Shown: positions 26,607 through 36,701, numbered from the stretch's first letter. The stretch: DNA of 64,000 nucleotides from Gordonibacter sp. An230 (GCF_002159915.1 NZ_NFJP01000012.1:1-64000); one strand, 5' to 3'. Notes: a model not told the origin generated them from the sequence alone. A program made the numbers and translations.

Positions 26607-26645
26607 CGAGGCCGCCCCCATGCGGGAGCGGCCTCGTCGGTCGTT
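26607..26645. terminator. bidirectional terminator
   Basis: CGAGGCCGC (26607-26615) pairs with GCGGCCTCG (26628-26636), and TTTTT follows shortly after on the plus strand. On the minus strand the stem is followed by CTTTATT. It separates the convergent flavin reductase and rubrerythrin genes. Confidence 0.75.
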
Positions 26646-26660
26646 TTTCGACGTGTACGC

Positions 26661-27263
26661 TTAGAACTGCTTGAAGGAAGCCTTCGGGCAGAAGCAGATG
26701 GGGCACTTCTCGAAGTCGTCGCCCTTGTGGATGTAGCCGCAGACGGGGCACAGGTAGAACGCGTCGTCATCGGCGGCGTCGATGTCGTTGTAGGCGGCCA
26801 GGTAGCGCTCGGCGTGCACGGACTCGGCCAGCTTGGCGCGGGTGAACACCTGCACGGCCTTCACGTTGCCCTCCTCCTGAGCCTTCTTGATGAACGCCGG
26901 GTACATGTCGGACGTCTCGAAGATCTCGCCCTGGGCGCCCATGATGAGGTTGAGGTCGGTCTGCACGGCCTCGGCTTCCGGCGCGGCCGGCTTCTCGTAA
27001 CCGGGCTCCATCTCGGACACGAGCTTGTACTCGAGGCCGATGTGGATCTGCTCGGCGGCCGAGGTGGCCTCGAACAGGCGGGCGATCTGGTCGTAGCCCT
27101 GCTCCTTGGCGGCCTTGGCGAACGCGGCGTACTTCGCGGACGCGCCCGTCTCGCCGGCGATGGCGGCCTTCAGGTTCTCAAGCGTCGTGCCGACTTCGCA
27201 GGTGCCGAAGCCGTTCATGTTGGTGCTGTTCTCGGCGGTGGGGATCTGGTCGCGAACCTTCAT
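26661..27263 (-). CDS. rbr: rubrerythrin
   Basis: This 200-aa non-heme diiron peroxidase protects anaerobes by reducing hydrogen peroxide to water. An N-terminal ferritin-like four-helix domain (about 25-160) carries the expected glutamates (AGETGASAKYAAFA, AAEQIHIGLEY, LAESVHAERYL). A C-terminal rubredoxin domain has its four iron-binding cysteines in CPVCGYIHKGD and CPIC. AAGGAGC precedes the ATG at 27263. A Fur-type operator and a promoter lie just upstream. Confidence 0.93.
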   Translation of the reverse strand: MKVRDQIPTAENSTNMNGFGTCEVGTTLENLKAAIAGETGASAKYAAFAKAAKEQGYDQIARLFEATSAAEQIHIGLEYKLVSEMEPGYEKPAAPEAEAVQTDLNLIMGAQGEIFETSDMYPAFIKKAQEEGNVKAVQVFTRAKLAESVHAERYLAAYNDIDAADDDAFYLCPVCGYIHKGDDFEKCPICFCPKASFKQF

Positions 27264-27299
27264 GGGTCTTGCTCCTTCTCGTCTGAATTCGATCTCCTC

Positions 27300-27322
27300 T
27301 TATTGAGAATGAATCTCAATAA
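27300..27322 (-). promoter_or_regulatory. Fur/PerR-type operator of rubrerythrin
   Basis: TTATTGAGA and TCTCAATAA form 9-bp inverted arms around 5 bp. The core TGAGAATGAATCTCA resembles Fur-family boxes. It sits immediately downstream of the -10 box, where a repressor would block transcription; peroxide-responsive PerR is the likely regulator. Confidence 0.6.
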
Positions 27323-27324
27323 GT

Positions 27325-27353
27325 ATGATACGCGTCTCCGCATCGCCATGCAA
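27325..27353 (-). promoter_or_regulatory. rubrerythrin promoter
   Basis: On the minus strand TTGCAT (27348-27353) and TATCAT (27325-27330) are separated by 17 bp. The -10 is strong and the -35 weak. The Fur-type box covers the start site region. Confidence 0.55.
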
Positions 27354-27551
27354 GGGGGTAACCGATCCCCTCCCCGCGATTCGCACAATGTCCACACTCC
27401 GTCTTTCTCCCCGCTCGCCTATCGCGTGCCTACACGAGATTGCGCAAGGGGGCAAGAGCGAGGATAAAAGCTGTCCCTTTCGTCCATTCTCCTCGATAGC
27501 GTGTGCGCATGCGCATCGGAACGAGGCAAAATGATCTTGAAAAGACGTTCG

Positions 27552-29033
27552 TCAGTTCATTTTGCGATCGTCTTCCAAACATTGGGCGACGGCGTTGAAC
27601 ACCTCGAGGCGAGAGTGGGCATCTAGTTTCGTGTAGATATGCTGCGTGTGGGTCTTCACGGTTTCGGTTGACACGCATAGACTGTGCGCGATGAATGCGC
27701 GATTGTATCCTTTCACAAGGTAGATCAAGATTTCCGATTCCCGGGGCGTGAGGCCGAAACGGGAAGCGGCTTGCTTGCAGGCTCGCGTTATGGAGGCCTC
27801 GTTCGCCATGCTCTCTCTCGCTTTGGGGATGGAGCTCAAGCGGGCTAGCAGGACGATGGTCGCAAAAAGAAGCAGGTAGATCATCGCATTCGACGCTGGC
27901 GACACGGTGAATTCCTGTCCGAGGGTCAAACGCAGCCAGCCCCCTGCAAGCACTCCTACGATTTGTCCAATCTGGTTCGCCAGAAAGCCGCCGACGAACA
28001 CGCGTGTGGAGTCGGCATGGTGGTGGGTGTAGACAACGCAGAACACCCATAACAGCCCATAGAAGTACATGAACCCGACAGTATGAAGCGCAAGAGCCGG
28101 CGAGGCGAACTCCCCCGTTTGCGGAACGGCGAGAGCCAGCACGATGAAAGCCACGGCGATGAACGCGATAGCTCGATAGAACAGAGCGAATGACTCTCCG
28201 TCATCGGGGATTTTCGAGAGGACGAGCATGGCTGATGCGCAGAGCGTGGCCGCTACGAACACCCAAGCGCTCTGGCTTGCTTGGCCGTCTACTTCGGTGA
28301 GATTGCGCAGAAGGCCGGCCGACATACCCAAGATGACCACCAACCCCATGAACACCGTCAAATGAGATGATCGGAATTTCGAGGAGGGTTTTCCCGCATT
28401 AAAGGGGCGTGCGCCTCTCTCGTCAACTCCGCTTGAGAGTCCGATCGCTCGCCAAAACGCATATGCCGCAGCGCACGGGATGGCCATCATGCAGACGAAC
28501 GCGATCTGCGGAGGGACTAGGGAGATGAAGAGCGTGATGAAGGCGCTCATGACGAGGGAGAACGTGGTGAATTGCAGAACCACGCCCGAGTCGTAGCGGG
28601 AAATGAGCGTTCCCCAGTATGCCGTCATGATTCCGCTGCCAATGCCCGATGCGACTCCTCCAGCCCAAAAGAAACTCGCTTCGAACGTTGGCAGCGCATG
28701 GGTGAGCCCAATAAACGCTGCGCTTGCGGCCATCGAGCACGCGCTTATCGTCAAACCTGCCAAGGAAGCCTTGCGACGAAGGACCGGGATCAGGAAAAAC
28801 AGGCTCAGCACAAGCGTGCATACCGCAAGAGAGACGAGCCAGAACGTGTGCTCGGCGAAATCAGCGCTTCTCGTCGTGAAGGGAACGTTGAACACGCCGC
28901 TCCAGCTCATGGCGAATACCCATCCGTTGAACAGGGAGAGCGAAGCTGCAAGGAAGCGATGGCTTGACAGCATGGATACGAATTGGGTAAAAGCCGTTTT
29001 TGCAGGTGGTGAGCTTGTGTTTTGATATCCCAT
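27552..29033 (-). CDS. membrane-anchored LuxR-family regulator, copy 3
   Basis: This 493-aa protein has about twelve membrane segments (residues 25-400) and a C-terminal LuxR helix-turn-helix (about 420-480; GLTPRESEILIYLVKGYNRAF, TETVKTHTQHIYTKLDAHS). GGAGGGG lies just before the ATG at 29033. It is 209 bp downstream of flavin reductase copy 4 on the same strand, and I infer that it regulates that gene. The ligand is unknown. Confidence 0.85.
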   Translation of the reverse strand: MGYQNTSSPPAKTAFTQFVSMLSSHRFLAASLSLFNGWVFAMSWSGVFNVPFTTRSADFAEHTFWLVSLAVCTLVLSLFFLIPVLRRKASLAGLTISACSMAASAAFIGLTHALPTFEASFFWAGGVASGIGSGIMTAYWGTLISRYDSGVVLQFTTFSLVMSAFITLFISLVPPQIAFVCMMAIPCAAAYAFWRAIGLSSGVDERGARPFNAGKPSSKFRSSHLTVFMGLVVILGMSAGLLRNLTEVDGQASQSAWVFVAATLCASAMLVLSKIPDDGESFALFYRAIAFIAVAFIVLALAVPQTGEFASPALALHTVGFMYFYGLLWVFCVVYTHHHADSTRVFVGGFLANQIGQIVGVLAGGWLRLTLGQEFTVSPASNAMIYLLLFATIVLLARLSSIPKARESMANEASITRACKQAASRFGLTPRESEILIYLVKGYNRAFIAHSLCVSTETVKTHTQHIYTKLDAHSRLEVFNAVAQCLEDDRKMN

Positions 29034-29242
29034 ATCCCCTCCTGGTTTGTAGCCAGTATAGTGAAGTCGAGGGCTTTTTCCATCTTGGACGGCGAGGTTG
29101 GTCGTTGCGGCATCGAGCCGTTGATCCCTTGTCGCCGCTTGCTCTTTCGACGCACGTGCGCGCCGAGAGCGTCGATTATCTGGAGGGGTGTGACGCTCTC
29201 GGCATTGGGCGGTCAGGACGGCGCGGCGCGCTTGTTGCGCTC

Positions 29243-31012
29243 CTATTCGTTCTCGACGATGAACTTGCCTGCTAGGTAGCTGAGGGTGAGGTTGCTGCCG
29301 TAGGTGAATCCGGGCACCATATAGGTGTACTGCGCATAGAACATATCGCCTATCATGCTCCCGACGTTATACAACCCTTCAATGGGATTATCGTCTTTGT
29401 CGCATACCCGCATGTTCTCATCGGTGCGGAGGCCTCCAAGGATGGTGAGGAAAAAGCTCGTGTCGCTCACCTCTCCGTAGAAAGGTCCTTTGGACAGCGG
29501 AATCATAAAGCCGGGATGCTTGTGGAACAGGGAGTCTTCTCCTGATTCGCAGTCGGCGTTATACCGTTCGATGTTGTCGAGCGTGCTTTCGGGTAGTCCC
29601 ATTTGGCTTACCAACTCGTCGAGCGTGTCGGCCTTGAAGTACAGGCCAGACTCCACGCTTTTCTCCCACGATGCGATAACGTCGTCTGCCGACAAGGGTT
29701 CGGCAATGCCGTAGGGTTTGCTGCCGTCGATCCATTCGAGCGGGTACTGTTCGGCGTAGTTGACATCCCATAAGGCGTAACTCACTCCACCGGGGCAGCC
29801 CATTTGGATAGTGAAGGGCAACGTGCCCAGCATCCCGTACTCATTACAGAAGCGTTTGCCTTCGCGGTTGACGGTGAACCCGGTGAAGGGCAAGACGCCG
29901 TTCATAGGGCCGGCTTTCACGCCGCCGCCGTTCGGGCAAGCGGGCCATGCCTTCTGCCATGCCGCGCCGATCCAAAGCCCCATCTTTTGTCCGTCTCCGG
30001 GGAACAACCCTCCGTACACGAGTTCCTTGTCGTAATTGGGCTCCTCGTCGAAGAAACTTTCGGTGATGTACTCCATTGCCTGAGGAGCGTATTTTGCCAT
30101 CATGTCACGATTCGTGGAGAAATCGCCGGTGGCCAGCACCACGGCCTTGCTTCCCACATACTGGACATAGGTGCCGTCTTCCTTTTCGGCTATGACGGCG
30201 TTCACACGACCGCTTGTTCCGTTCGGCGTATCGCCGCGGACGAGCTGGCACGCTTTGGTGTGGTAGTGAATGGAGGTGCCGGACAACTCTTCGAAACGCG
30301 CCGCCAGCTCATTGACGACGAGAGGTTGGTTGAATCCCATGCCGGGGTTTTCGTCGTTGTACCAACCGTGCGCGCCGGGGACGTAGTAGATGGAGCCGCT
30401 CTCGTTGTTGATGGTGGGAACGAAGTTCTCGATGCCGGTTGTGTAGCCGCGTTCCTCCATGATATCGATGAGCCAGTTCATAACCTCTTCGGAGTGGTTG
30501 TAGTACTGGTACCATTTACGGGTGTCCACGCGGGCGCCGTTTGCCTGCAGCTCCTTTTCATACCATTCGGCGCTGTTGCGCGGAATGCCAAGGGCCTCCA
30601 TGGTTTTGCTATACGTGGCGTGATTCGACCCGCCGCGGCTGATGGGTTTGCTGCTGGCGCTGATGAGCACCACGTTCGCTCCTTCTTCGGCGATCGAATT
30701 GGCCACGGTCAGGCCACCCGTGCCGGCTCCTACCACGACGACCTCCGCCTCGATGGTTTCTGCGATATCGGTGATGGGCTCGTCAGGAGTTTCAAAGGAC
30801 CACGTTCCAAAGTACGAGTCGGCGGTCATGGCGCCGTCGTGCGCCGAGGACGGGGCGGTTGCGTTCGAGGCCGAGTCTGTCTGGGGCTTCGATGGCGAGC
30901 AGCCGGCCATTCCGGCAGCCACTCCGGCTCCGGCAAGGGCTGCTCCTGTGAGAAAACTCCGGCGCGTGAGGCCGTTTCGATGGGCGTTTCCCCGCGTTGC
31001 GTTTGCGTGCAT
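29243..31012 (-). CDS. Tat-exported FAD-dependent reductase, copy 4
   Basis: This 589-aa protein has a longer N-region before the twin arginine (LTRRSFLTG, R17-R18) and lipobox MAGC (C38). The FAD motif VVVVGAGTGG lies near 95. VNREGKRFCNEYGMLGTL is the capping-domain signature, and the following residues differ from all other copies, pointing to a different substrate. AAGGAGGAGG precedes the ATG. The LuxR gene downstream on the same strand is its likely regulator. Location outside the cytoplasmic membrane as a lipoprotein is inferred from the signal. Confidence 0.86.
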   Translation of the reverse strand: MHANATRGNAHRNGLTRRSFLTGAALAGAGVAAGMAGCSPSKPQTDSASNATAPSSAHDGAMTADSYFGTWSFETPDEPITDIAETIEAEVVVVGAGTGGLTVANSIAEEGANVVLISASSKPISRGGSNHATYSKTMEALGIPRNSAEWYEKELQANGARVDTRKWYQYYNHSEEVMNWLIDIMEERGYTTGIENFVPTINNESGSIYYVPGAHGWYNDENPGMGFNQPLVVNELAARFEELSGTSIHYHTKACQLVRGDTPNGTSGRVNAVIAEKEDGTYVQYVGSKAVVLATGDFSTNRDMMAKYAPQAMEYITESFFDEEPNYDKELVYGGLFPGDGQKMGLWIGAAWQKAWPACPNGGGVKAGPMNGVLPFTGFTVNREGKRFCNEYGMLGTLPFTIQMGCPGGVSYALWDVNYAEQYPLEWIDGSKPYGIAEPLSADDVIASWEKSVESGLYFKADTLDELVSQMGLPESTLDNIERYNADCESGEDSLFHKHPGFMIPLSKGPFYGEVSDTSFFLTILGGLRTDENMRVCDKDDNPIEGLYNVGSMIGDMFYAQYTYMVPGFTYGSNLTLSYLAGKFIVENE

Positions 31013-31222
31013 GCGATCCTCCTCCTTGTTCTTCGCTGCCTTGAAGCCGGGATGCGCTTCCGTTGTCGATGCTGAAGGCTTCCCGACATGGCTCCCCTAT
31101 ACGCGCAAACTCGGTGAAGGGGTATCACCCAGAGGGGTGAAGTTGAAAATGGCTCCTTTGGGGGACGGCGATTTCGATGCAAGCGAGCGAATCTTTTTGA
31201 AGGGCGAAGGCGTTCTTTGCAA

Positions 31223-31268
31223 GAAAGGCCCGCAGTCTGCCGCTTTTTGCAGTTTGTGCGGGCCTTTC
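31223..31268 (-). terminator. terminator of the ABC transporter gene
   Basis: GAAAGGCCCGCA (31223-31234) pairs perfectly with TGCGGGCCTTTC (31257-31268). On the minus strand it follows the ABC gene stop by about 60 bp and ends in CTTTCTT. It separates that gene from flavin reductase copy 4. Confidence 0.6.
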
Positions 31269-31329
31269 GGTTCTTCGAGGCGGCGCGACGCGACCGGCGC
31301 ACGCCAAGCCGCGTCGCCGCCCCGCTGCG

Positions 31330-34300
31330 TCACTCGCTCCTCAGCGCCTCCACGGGGTCCTTCCTGCTGGCGGCGCTTGAGGGGATGAGGCCGGCCAAGA
31401 ACGTGAGGAACATGCTGATTCCCACGAGCACGAGGGCCGCCTGCCACGGCAGCAACGCCACGTTCGCCACGTTGAACAGCGCGTAGACGATGGCGTTGGC
31501 GGGGATGCAGGCGAGCGCGGTCAGGCCGATGCCGATGACGCCGGCGGTGAAGCCCACGATGATCGTCTCGGCGTTGAACACGCGGCTGATGTCGCCTTTG
31601 CTGGCGCCGATGGAGCGCAGGATGCCGATCTCCTTCTTGCGCTCGAGCACCGAGATGTAGGTGATGACGCCGATCATGATAGACGACACCACAAGCGAGA
31701 TGGCCACGAACGCCACCAGCACGTAGCTGATCATGTTCACGATATCGGTGACCGAGGACATGAGCGCGCCCACGAAGTCGGTGTAGGTGATCACCTTGTC
31801 GTCCTGGCCCTCGTCGGCCATGCGGTCGTTGTACGCGTCGAGGATGTCGATGACGTGCTCTTTGCTCTCGAAGTCGATGGGGTAGATGTCGATGCCGGAG
31901 GGTTTGGCGACGTCGGCATAGCCGAGCTTCTTGAGGTTGCCGTCGTACGAGGCGTCCTCGGTGCTCATGAGCGACATGATGAGCTCGCCGAGGTCCTCTT
32001 CGGTCATGTTCATCTGGAACGCGTCCGCGAACGCGGCCTCGTCGATGCTCATGGCGTTGGCCATGTTGGTGGACAGCTGGCTCATAGACTGTTGCATGGC
32101 GGCCGACACCTGCGTCTGGAGCGCCGCGGACATCTGCTGCATGTACGCGGTCATGACGGTTTGCAGGTAGGTGCTCATGGCCGTCTGGATGGACGACTGC
32201 AGCTGGCCTTGCAGCGCTTGGGCCATGGCGGGCACGGCCTGCTGCATCTTCTCGGAAAGCTGCTGCTGCAGCTGGGATTGCAGGGCGGCGGTGGCTTGGT
32301 CCATGTCGATGGATTCCTCGATGGCGGCGACCATCTTCTCCTGCACCTCGTCCGTGGCCAGGTACGCTTCGAGGGCCGCTTCCATGTCGGGGTACTCCGG
32401 ATGCTCCTTGTACCACGCGTCGAACCCGCCCATGACCTCGGCCATCGCGGCTTGGATCTTCTCCGAATCCAGGTCGGGCTGCACCTCTTCCATGTCCAGC
32501 GTGATGTCGCTGAAGTCGATCATGCTGCCGAGGTCGATGCTGCCGGGGTCGACGGCGATGCCCGACGCGTCGAACGCCGGCAGCGCGTTCGCGTCGAGCG
32601 ACAGGCCCGACAGATCGAGCGACAGGCCGGACATGCCCGCGGTCAACGCGTTCTCGTCGATGGTGAACGCCGCTTGCAGCTTGCTGCCGTCGATGGTGAA
32701 CATCGACTCCATGTCGAGGCTGCCTTCTTCGCCCTCTTCGTCCTCGGCGCCGAACTCCTTGCCGGTGAACACGTCCACGGCGGGGTCGGCCAGCTGATCC
32801 TGCACGATCGCGCTGCTTTCGGCCTGCTCGATCACATGGCTTGCAAGCGAGGCGGGGTAGTTGAGGCCGGGGGTCAGCATGGTGACGCTCGCGTCGTCGC
32901 GTGGCTGCACGATGCCGACGATCTTGATGTCCTCGCCGTTCTCCACGAGATCGCGCATGTAGGCGTCGTCGTCGGTCTTGTCTTTCCACACGTGGTACTC
33001 GTCATCGTAGACGTAGTAGTCGGCGGCGTTCACCAGCTTGAACGTGGTGTTCAAAATCTCGTCGTAGGAGGGATCCTCGATGTCGTCGGGGGTGGCCACG
33101 TCCTCTTCGGCGGCGAACTGCTTGACCATCTCGTCGAGCTCGGTCGAATCGCGCAGCCCCAGCGTGTACAGCATGAAGTCGCTCATGCCGCCGCTGCCGG
33201 TGAGCACGAGCACGCATTCGTTGTAGCGCTCGGGCCAGCGTCCGGCCTTCACGTCGTACTGCCCCTCGTACAGGTTGGGGTCGTTGGGCATCTCAAAGAA
33301 CATGTCGGTGCTCATCATGGTGGACATCATGTTGTTCGAGCTGGTCGCGGACCCAAGGCCCAGCATCGAGAACGACGTGTCCGGGTTCACCTGATGCAGC
33401 GCCTCCGCGTCCGAGCTGAATATCTGCGGGGTCACGTCGTAGGAGTACTCGATGGCGCTCGTGTACTCCTCGATGCCGCTCTCGCCGCTGTCGAGGTATT
33501 CCTTGAGCGAGGCCAGGTCATTGCTGCCGATGCTCGCGAACATGTTGGTGACCATATCGATGACGTGCACCGAATCGCCGCCCTCTTCGGCGCTCGCGGC
33601 CGTCTCGCCCATTTCGGCGCTCGTGCCCACGAGCGCCGAGGTGAGGTCGACGCCACTGCTTTGGATCTGCAGCGGGTACTCGGACAGCGTCTCCTCCTCC
33701 ACCGACTTGATGTAGTTGTTCACGCCGTTCGCGAGCGCCAGGATGGACGCGATGCCGATGATGCCGATGGAGCCCGCGAACGCCGTCATGAGCGTGCGGC
33801 CCTTCTTCGTCATGAGGTTCTTGAACGACAGCGAAAGCGCCGTGGGAAACGACATCTTCGTGCGACGTACGGGCTTGTCGCTTTCGCGCAAGTCCTCGGC
33901 GGTGGGGTGGAAGGGGTCGGTGTCGCTTCTGATGACGCCGTCGGCCAGGTTCACGATGCGGGTGGCGTACCGCTCGGCCAGCTCGGGGTTGTGCGTGACC
34001 ATGATGACGAGGCGGTCGTTGGCGATCTCGGTGAGCAGGTCCATGATCTGGACGCTCGTTTTTGAGTCGAGGGCGCCGGTGGGCTCGTCGGCCAGAAGGA
34101 TCTCCGGGTCGTTGATGAGGGCGCGGGCGATGGCCACGCGCTGCATCTGACCGCCGGAGAGCTGGCTGGGCTTTTTGTTCACGTGCTCGCCGAGGCCCAC
34201 GCGCTCAAGCGCCCGCACGGCGCGCTCGCGCCGCTCGGTGCGCGACACGCCGGACAGCGTGAGCGCCAACTCCACGTTGGCCAGCACCGTTTGGTGGGGG

Positions 34301-34584
34301 ATGAGGTTGTAGCTTTGGAACACGAAGCCGATGCGGTTGTTGCGGTAGGCATCCCAATCCTTGTCCTTGTACTGCTCGGTGGAGATGCCGTCAATGACAA
34401 GGTTGCCCGAGTCGTAATGGTCGAGGCCGCCGATGATGTTGAGCATGGTGGTCTTGCCCGACCCCGAGGGGCCGAGCACCGCCACGAACTCGTTGTCGCG
34501 GAAGGCCACCGACACGTTGTCGAGGGCCGTCTGCGTGAAGCTGGCCGTGGTGTAGGACTTGCAGATGTTGAGCAGTTGGAGCAT
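31330..34584 (-). CDS. fused ABC transporter ATPase-permease (MacB/FtsX type) with a giant external domain
   Basis: This 1084-aa protein joins an ABC ATPase (about 1-225; Walker A GPSGSGKT at 38-45, signature LSGGQMQRV, Walker B ILLADEPTGALDS) to an FtsX-like permease. One membrane helix lies near 255-285 and three near 960-1075. Between them is an external region of about 650 residues, including a Gln/Met/Ala-rich helical stretch with near-repeats (about 760-890). MacB-type proteins are mechanotransducers moving lipoproteins, peptides or antibiotics, and FtsX types activate cell-wall hydrolases. No accessory subunit gene is adjacent. The role is unassigned, with antimicrobial peptide resistance or envelope lipoprotein handling as options. 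GAAAGG precedes the ATG. Confidence 0.87.
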   Translation of the reverse strand: MLQLLNICKSYTTASFTQTALDNVSVAFRDNEFVAVLGPSGSGKTTMLNIIGGLDHYDSGNLVIDGISTEQYKDKDWDAYRNNRIGFVFQSYNLIPHQTVLANVELALTLSGVSRTERRERAVRALERVGLGEHVNKKPSQLSGGQMQRVAIARALINDPEILLADEPTGALDSKTSVQIMDLLTEIANDRLVIMVTHNPELAERYATRIVNLADGVIRSDTDPFHPTAEDLRESDKPVRRTKMSFPTALSLSFKNLMTKKGRTLMTAFAGSIGIIGIASILALANGVNNYIKSVEEETLSEYPLQIQSSGVDLTSALVGTSAEMGETAASAEEGGDSVHVIDMVTNMFASIGSNDLASLKEYLDSGESGIEEYTSAIEYSYDVTPQIFSSDAEALHQVNPDTSFSMLGLGSATSSNNMMSTMMSTDMFFEMPNDPNLYEGQYDVKAGRWPERYNECVLVLTGSGGMSDFMLYTLGLRDSTELDEMVKQFAAEEDVATPDDIEDPSYDEILNTTFKLVNAADYYVYDDEYHVWKDKTDDDAYMRDLVENGEDIKIVGIVQPRDDASVTMLTPGLNYPASLASHVIEQAESSAIVQDQLADPAVDVFTGKEFGAEDEEGEEGSLDMESMFTIDGSKLQAAFTIDENALTAGMSGLSLDLSGLSLDANALPAFDASGIAVDPGSIDLGSMIDFSDITLDMEEVQPDLDSEKIQAAMAEVMGGFDAWYKEHPEYPDMEAALEAYLATDEVQEKMVAAIEESIDMDQATAALQSQLQQQLSEKMQQAVPAMAQALQGQLQSSIQTAMSTYLQTVMTAYMQQMSAALQTQVSAAMQQSMSQLSTNMANAMSIDEAAFADAFQMNMTEEDLGELIMSLMSTEDASYDGNLKKLGYADVAKPSGIDIYPIDFESKEHVIDILDAYNDRMADEGQDDKVITYTDFVGALMSSVTDIVNMISYVLVAFVAISLVVSSIMIGVITYISVLERKKEIGILRSIGASKGDISRVFNAETIIVGFTAGVIGIGLTALACIPANAIVYALFNVANVALLPWQAALVLVGISMFLTFLAGLIPSSAASRKDPVEALRSE

Positions 34585-35072
34585 GGTGCGCCTTTCAGGG
34601 CGCGCGTTGCCGGCAGGCGTCGCGCGCGTGTCATGCGAAGGTTGCCGTTTTGTTGAACATGGTAGATTTTCCCGCCTTCCGAACGGTGGGAATGCTCAAT
34701 CTCCACCGAGTTTACCGAACGGTTACCTTTCGCACGCTGCGGTGGGGGCGAAGTTCCGCTTTCGGGTTCGAGCGCGCTGCGAAGACGGGGAAGGGGCGGG
34801 GTGCTGAAGATGGCGCTTGCGATAGGGCGTCGCGAAAGGGGCGTCTGCCTTGCATCGCGCGCGGTGGGGAGTCGGAATGTCGGGCTGTCGTCGAAGCCAA
34901 AGCGCGCCGCTCGGGTTTTCGGTGCGGGTTTTCGGTGCGTTGCCTTTCGGCGGGCGGGTGCCCCCGTCGGGCGAAAAATGCGGCATAATAGGCGCGAACG
35001 AACCGAAGGGCGCCGCGCGGCGCGGACATGCGATGCGCGAAGCGGCGCTGTTTGCGAGCGAAAGGACCGCGC
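34585..35072. promoter_or_regulatory. 488-bp divergent promoter region with CCGAACGGT repeats
   Basis: The region between the ABC transporter and the M18 aminopeptidase contains CCGAACGGT twice (near 34678 and within TTTACCGAACGGTTA at 34711-34725), each a short dyad. These may be operator sites for the ABC gene. I see no gene in the remaining GC-rich part. Confidence 0.4.
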
Positions 35073-36479
35073 ATGGAACACGAAGTGGCATGGAAGCGCT
35101 ACGATACGTCCGACCTCGAGGCGCTTGAGCGGCTTGCCGCCGACTACATCGATTTCATCAGCGAGAACAAAACCGAGCGCGAGTGCGCCGCCGCGGCGGT
35201 CGCGCAGGCCGAAGCGTGCGGCTACCGCAGCCTCGCCGAGGCGGTGCGCGAGGGGCGCGCGCTCAAAGCGGGCGACAAGGTGTGGGCGCTCTCGCATGGC
35301 AAGGCGCTCGTTTTGGCGCATCTCGGCGCGCGGCCGCTTGCCGAGGGCATGAACGTCCTCGGTGCGCACATCGACTCGCCGCGCCTCGACCTCAAGCAGA
35401 ACCCGTTCTCCGAAGCAAACGGCTTGGCGCACCTCGATACGCACTACTACGGCGGCATCAAGGCGTATCAGTGGGTGACGTTGCCGCTGGCGCTGCACGG
35501 CGTGGTGGCGAAGAAGGACGGCACGGTGGTGGACGTGCAGGTGGGCGAGGATGCGGGCGACCCTGTGTTCTGCGTTACCGACTTGCTCATCCACCTGGCC
35601 GGAAAGCAGATGGCGAAGAAGGCCAACGAGGTGGTGGAGGGCGAGGATCTGGACATCCTCATGGGCAACCGTCCCCTCGTCGTCGAGGGCGACGATGCGA
35701 AGGATGCCGAGAAGGAGCCGGTGAAGGCCTTCGCCCTCAAGCTGCTGGCCGAGAAGTACGGCATCGACGAGGAGGACTTCCTGTCGGCCGAGATCGAGGT
35801 GGTGCCAGCGGGCCGCGCGCGCGAGTTGGGCTTCGACCGCAGCATGGTGATCGGTTACGGGCAGGACGACCGCGTGTGCGCCTACACGTCGCTCGCAGCG
35901 CAGCTGGCGCTGGGCGACGAGGTGCCCGACAAGACGGCGGTGTGCGTGCTCGTTGACAAGGAGGAGATCGGCAGCGTGGGCGCCACCGGCATGGCATCGC
36001 AGTTCTTCGAGAACGCCGTTGCCGAGATCATGGAGCTGGCTGGCGAGGGCGGCCCGTTGCCCCTGCGTCGCGCGCTTGCGGCGTCGAGCATGCTGTCCTC
36101 CGACGTGTCCGCAGGGTTCGATCCCGCCTACGCGAGCGTGTTCGAGGCGAAGAACAGCGCGTATCTGGGTCGCGGCCTCGTGTTCAACAAGTACACGGGC
36201 TCGCGCGGCAAAAGCGGCTCCAACGACGCAAGCGCCGAGTACGTGGCGCGCATACGCCGCATCATGGACGATGCGGGCGTGGCCTTCCAGACCGCCGAAC
36301 TGGGGCGGGTCGATGCGGGCGGTGGCGGGACGATCGCCTACATCCCCGCGAAGTACGGCATGGACGTCATCGACTCCGGCGTGGCCGTGCTGTCGATGCA
36401 CTCGCCGTGGGAGGTGTCCAGCAAGGCCGACATCTACGAGGCGCGCAAGGGCTACGAGGCGTTTTTGAGGAACGCGTAG
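35073..36479 (+). CDS. M18-family aminopeptidase
   Basis: This 468-aa cytosolic dinuclear zinc aminopeptidase removes N-terminal residues from peptides, with preference in the family for acidic or small residues. Metal-site signatures are GAHIDSPRLDLKQNP, KEEIGSVGATG, the S-S-D-V segment (SSDVSAGFDP) and the closing MHSPWEVSSKAD. The chain length fits the bacterial ApeA/LAP4 branch. The ATG at 35073 follows AAAGGA. It is monocistronic, and more than 500 bp of repeat-rich DNA follows. Confidence 0.9.
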   Translation: MEHEVAWKRYDTSDLEALERLAADYIDFISENKTERECAAAAVAQAEACGYRSLAEAVREGRALKAGDKVWALSHGKALVLAHLGARPLAEGMNVLGAHIDSPRLDLKQNPFSEANGLAHLDTHYYGGIKAYQWVTLPLALHGVVAKKDGTVVDVQVGEDAGDPVFCVTDLLIHLAGKQMAKKANEVVEGEDLDILMGNRPLVVEGDDAKDAEKEPVKAFALKLLAEKYGIDEEDFLSAEIEVVPAGRARELGFDRSMVIGYGQDDRVCAYTSLAAQLALGDEVPDKTAVCVLVDKEEIGSVGATGMASQFFENAVAEIMELAGEGGPLPLRRALAASSMLSSDVSAGFDPAYASVFEAKNSAYLGRGLVFNKYTGSRGKSGSNDASAEYVARIRRIMDDAGVAFQTAELGRVDAGGGGTIAYIPAKYGMDVIDSGVAVLSMHSPWEVSSKADIYEARKGYEAFLRNA

Positions 36480-36701
36480 GTGCGCTTTTCCGGGCTGCGT
36501 CCTGTTGCGTCCGGGTGCGCGGTTGGGCGTGCGTCCGGACGCGCTTGCGTTCGCACTTGGACTTGCGCTTGCGTCTGGGTGCGAGCCTGCTCCTGAACCG
36601 CGCTCGCGTCCGCGCCGAGCCCCCCAAACCCTTCTTACGTCCCGGAGAAGGCTTCACGCTTTCTTCGTATCGCCTCGCATGTTCGTTTGGCGGCCGATTT
36701 T

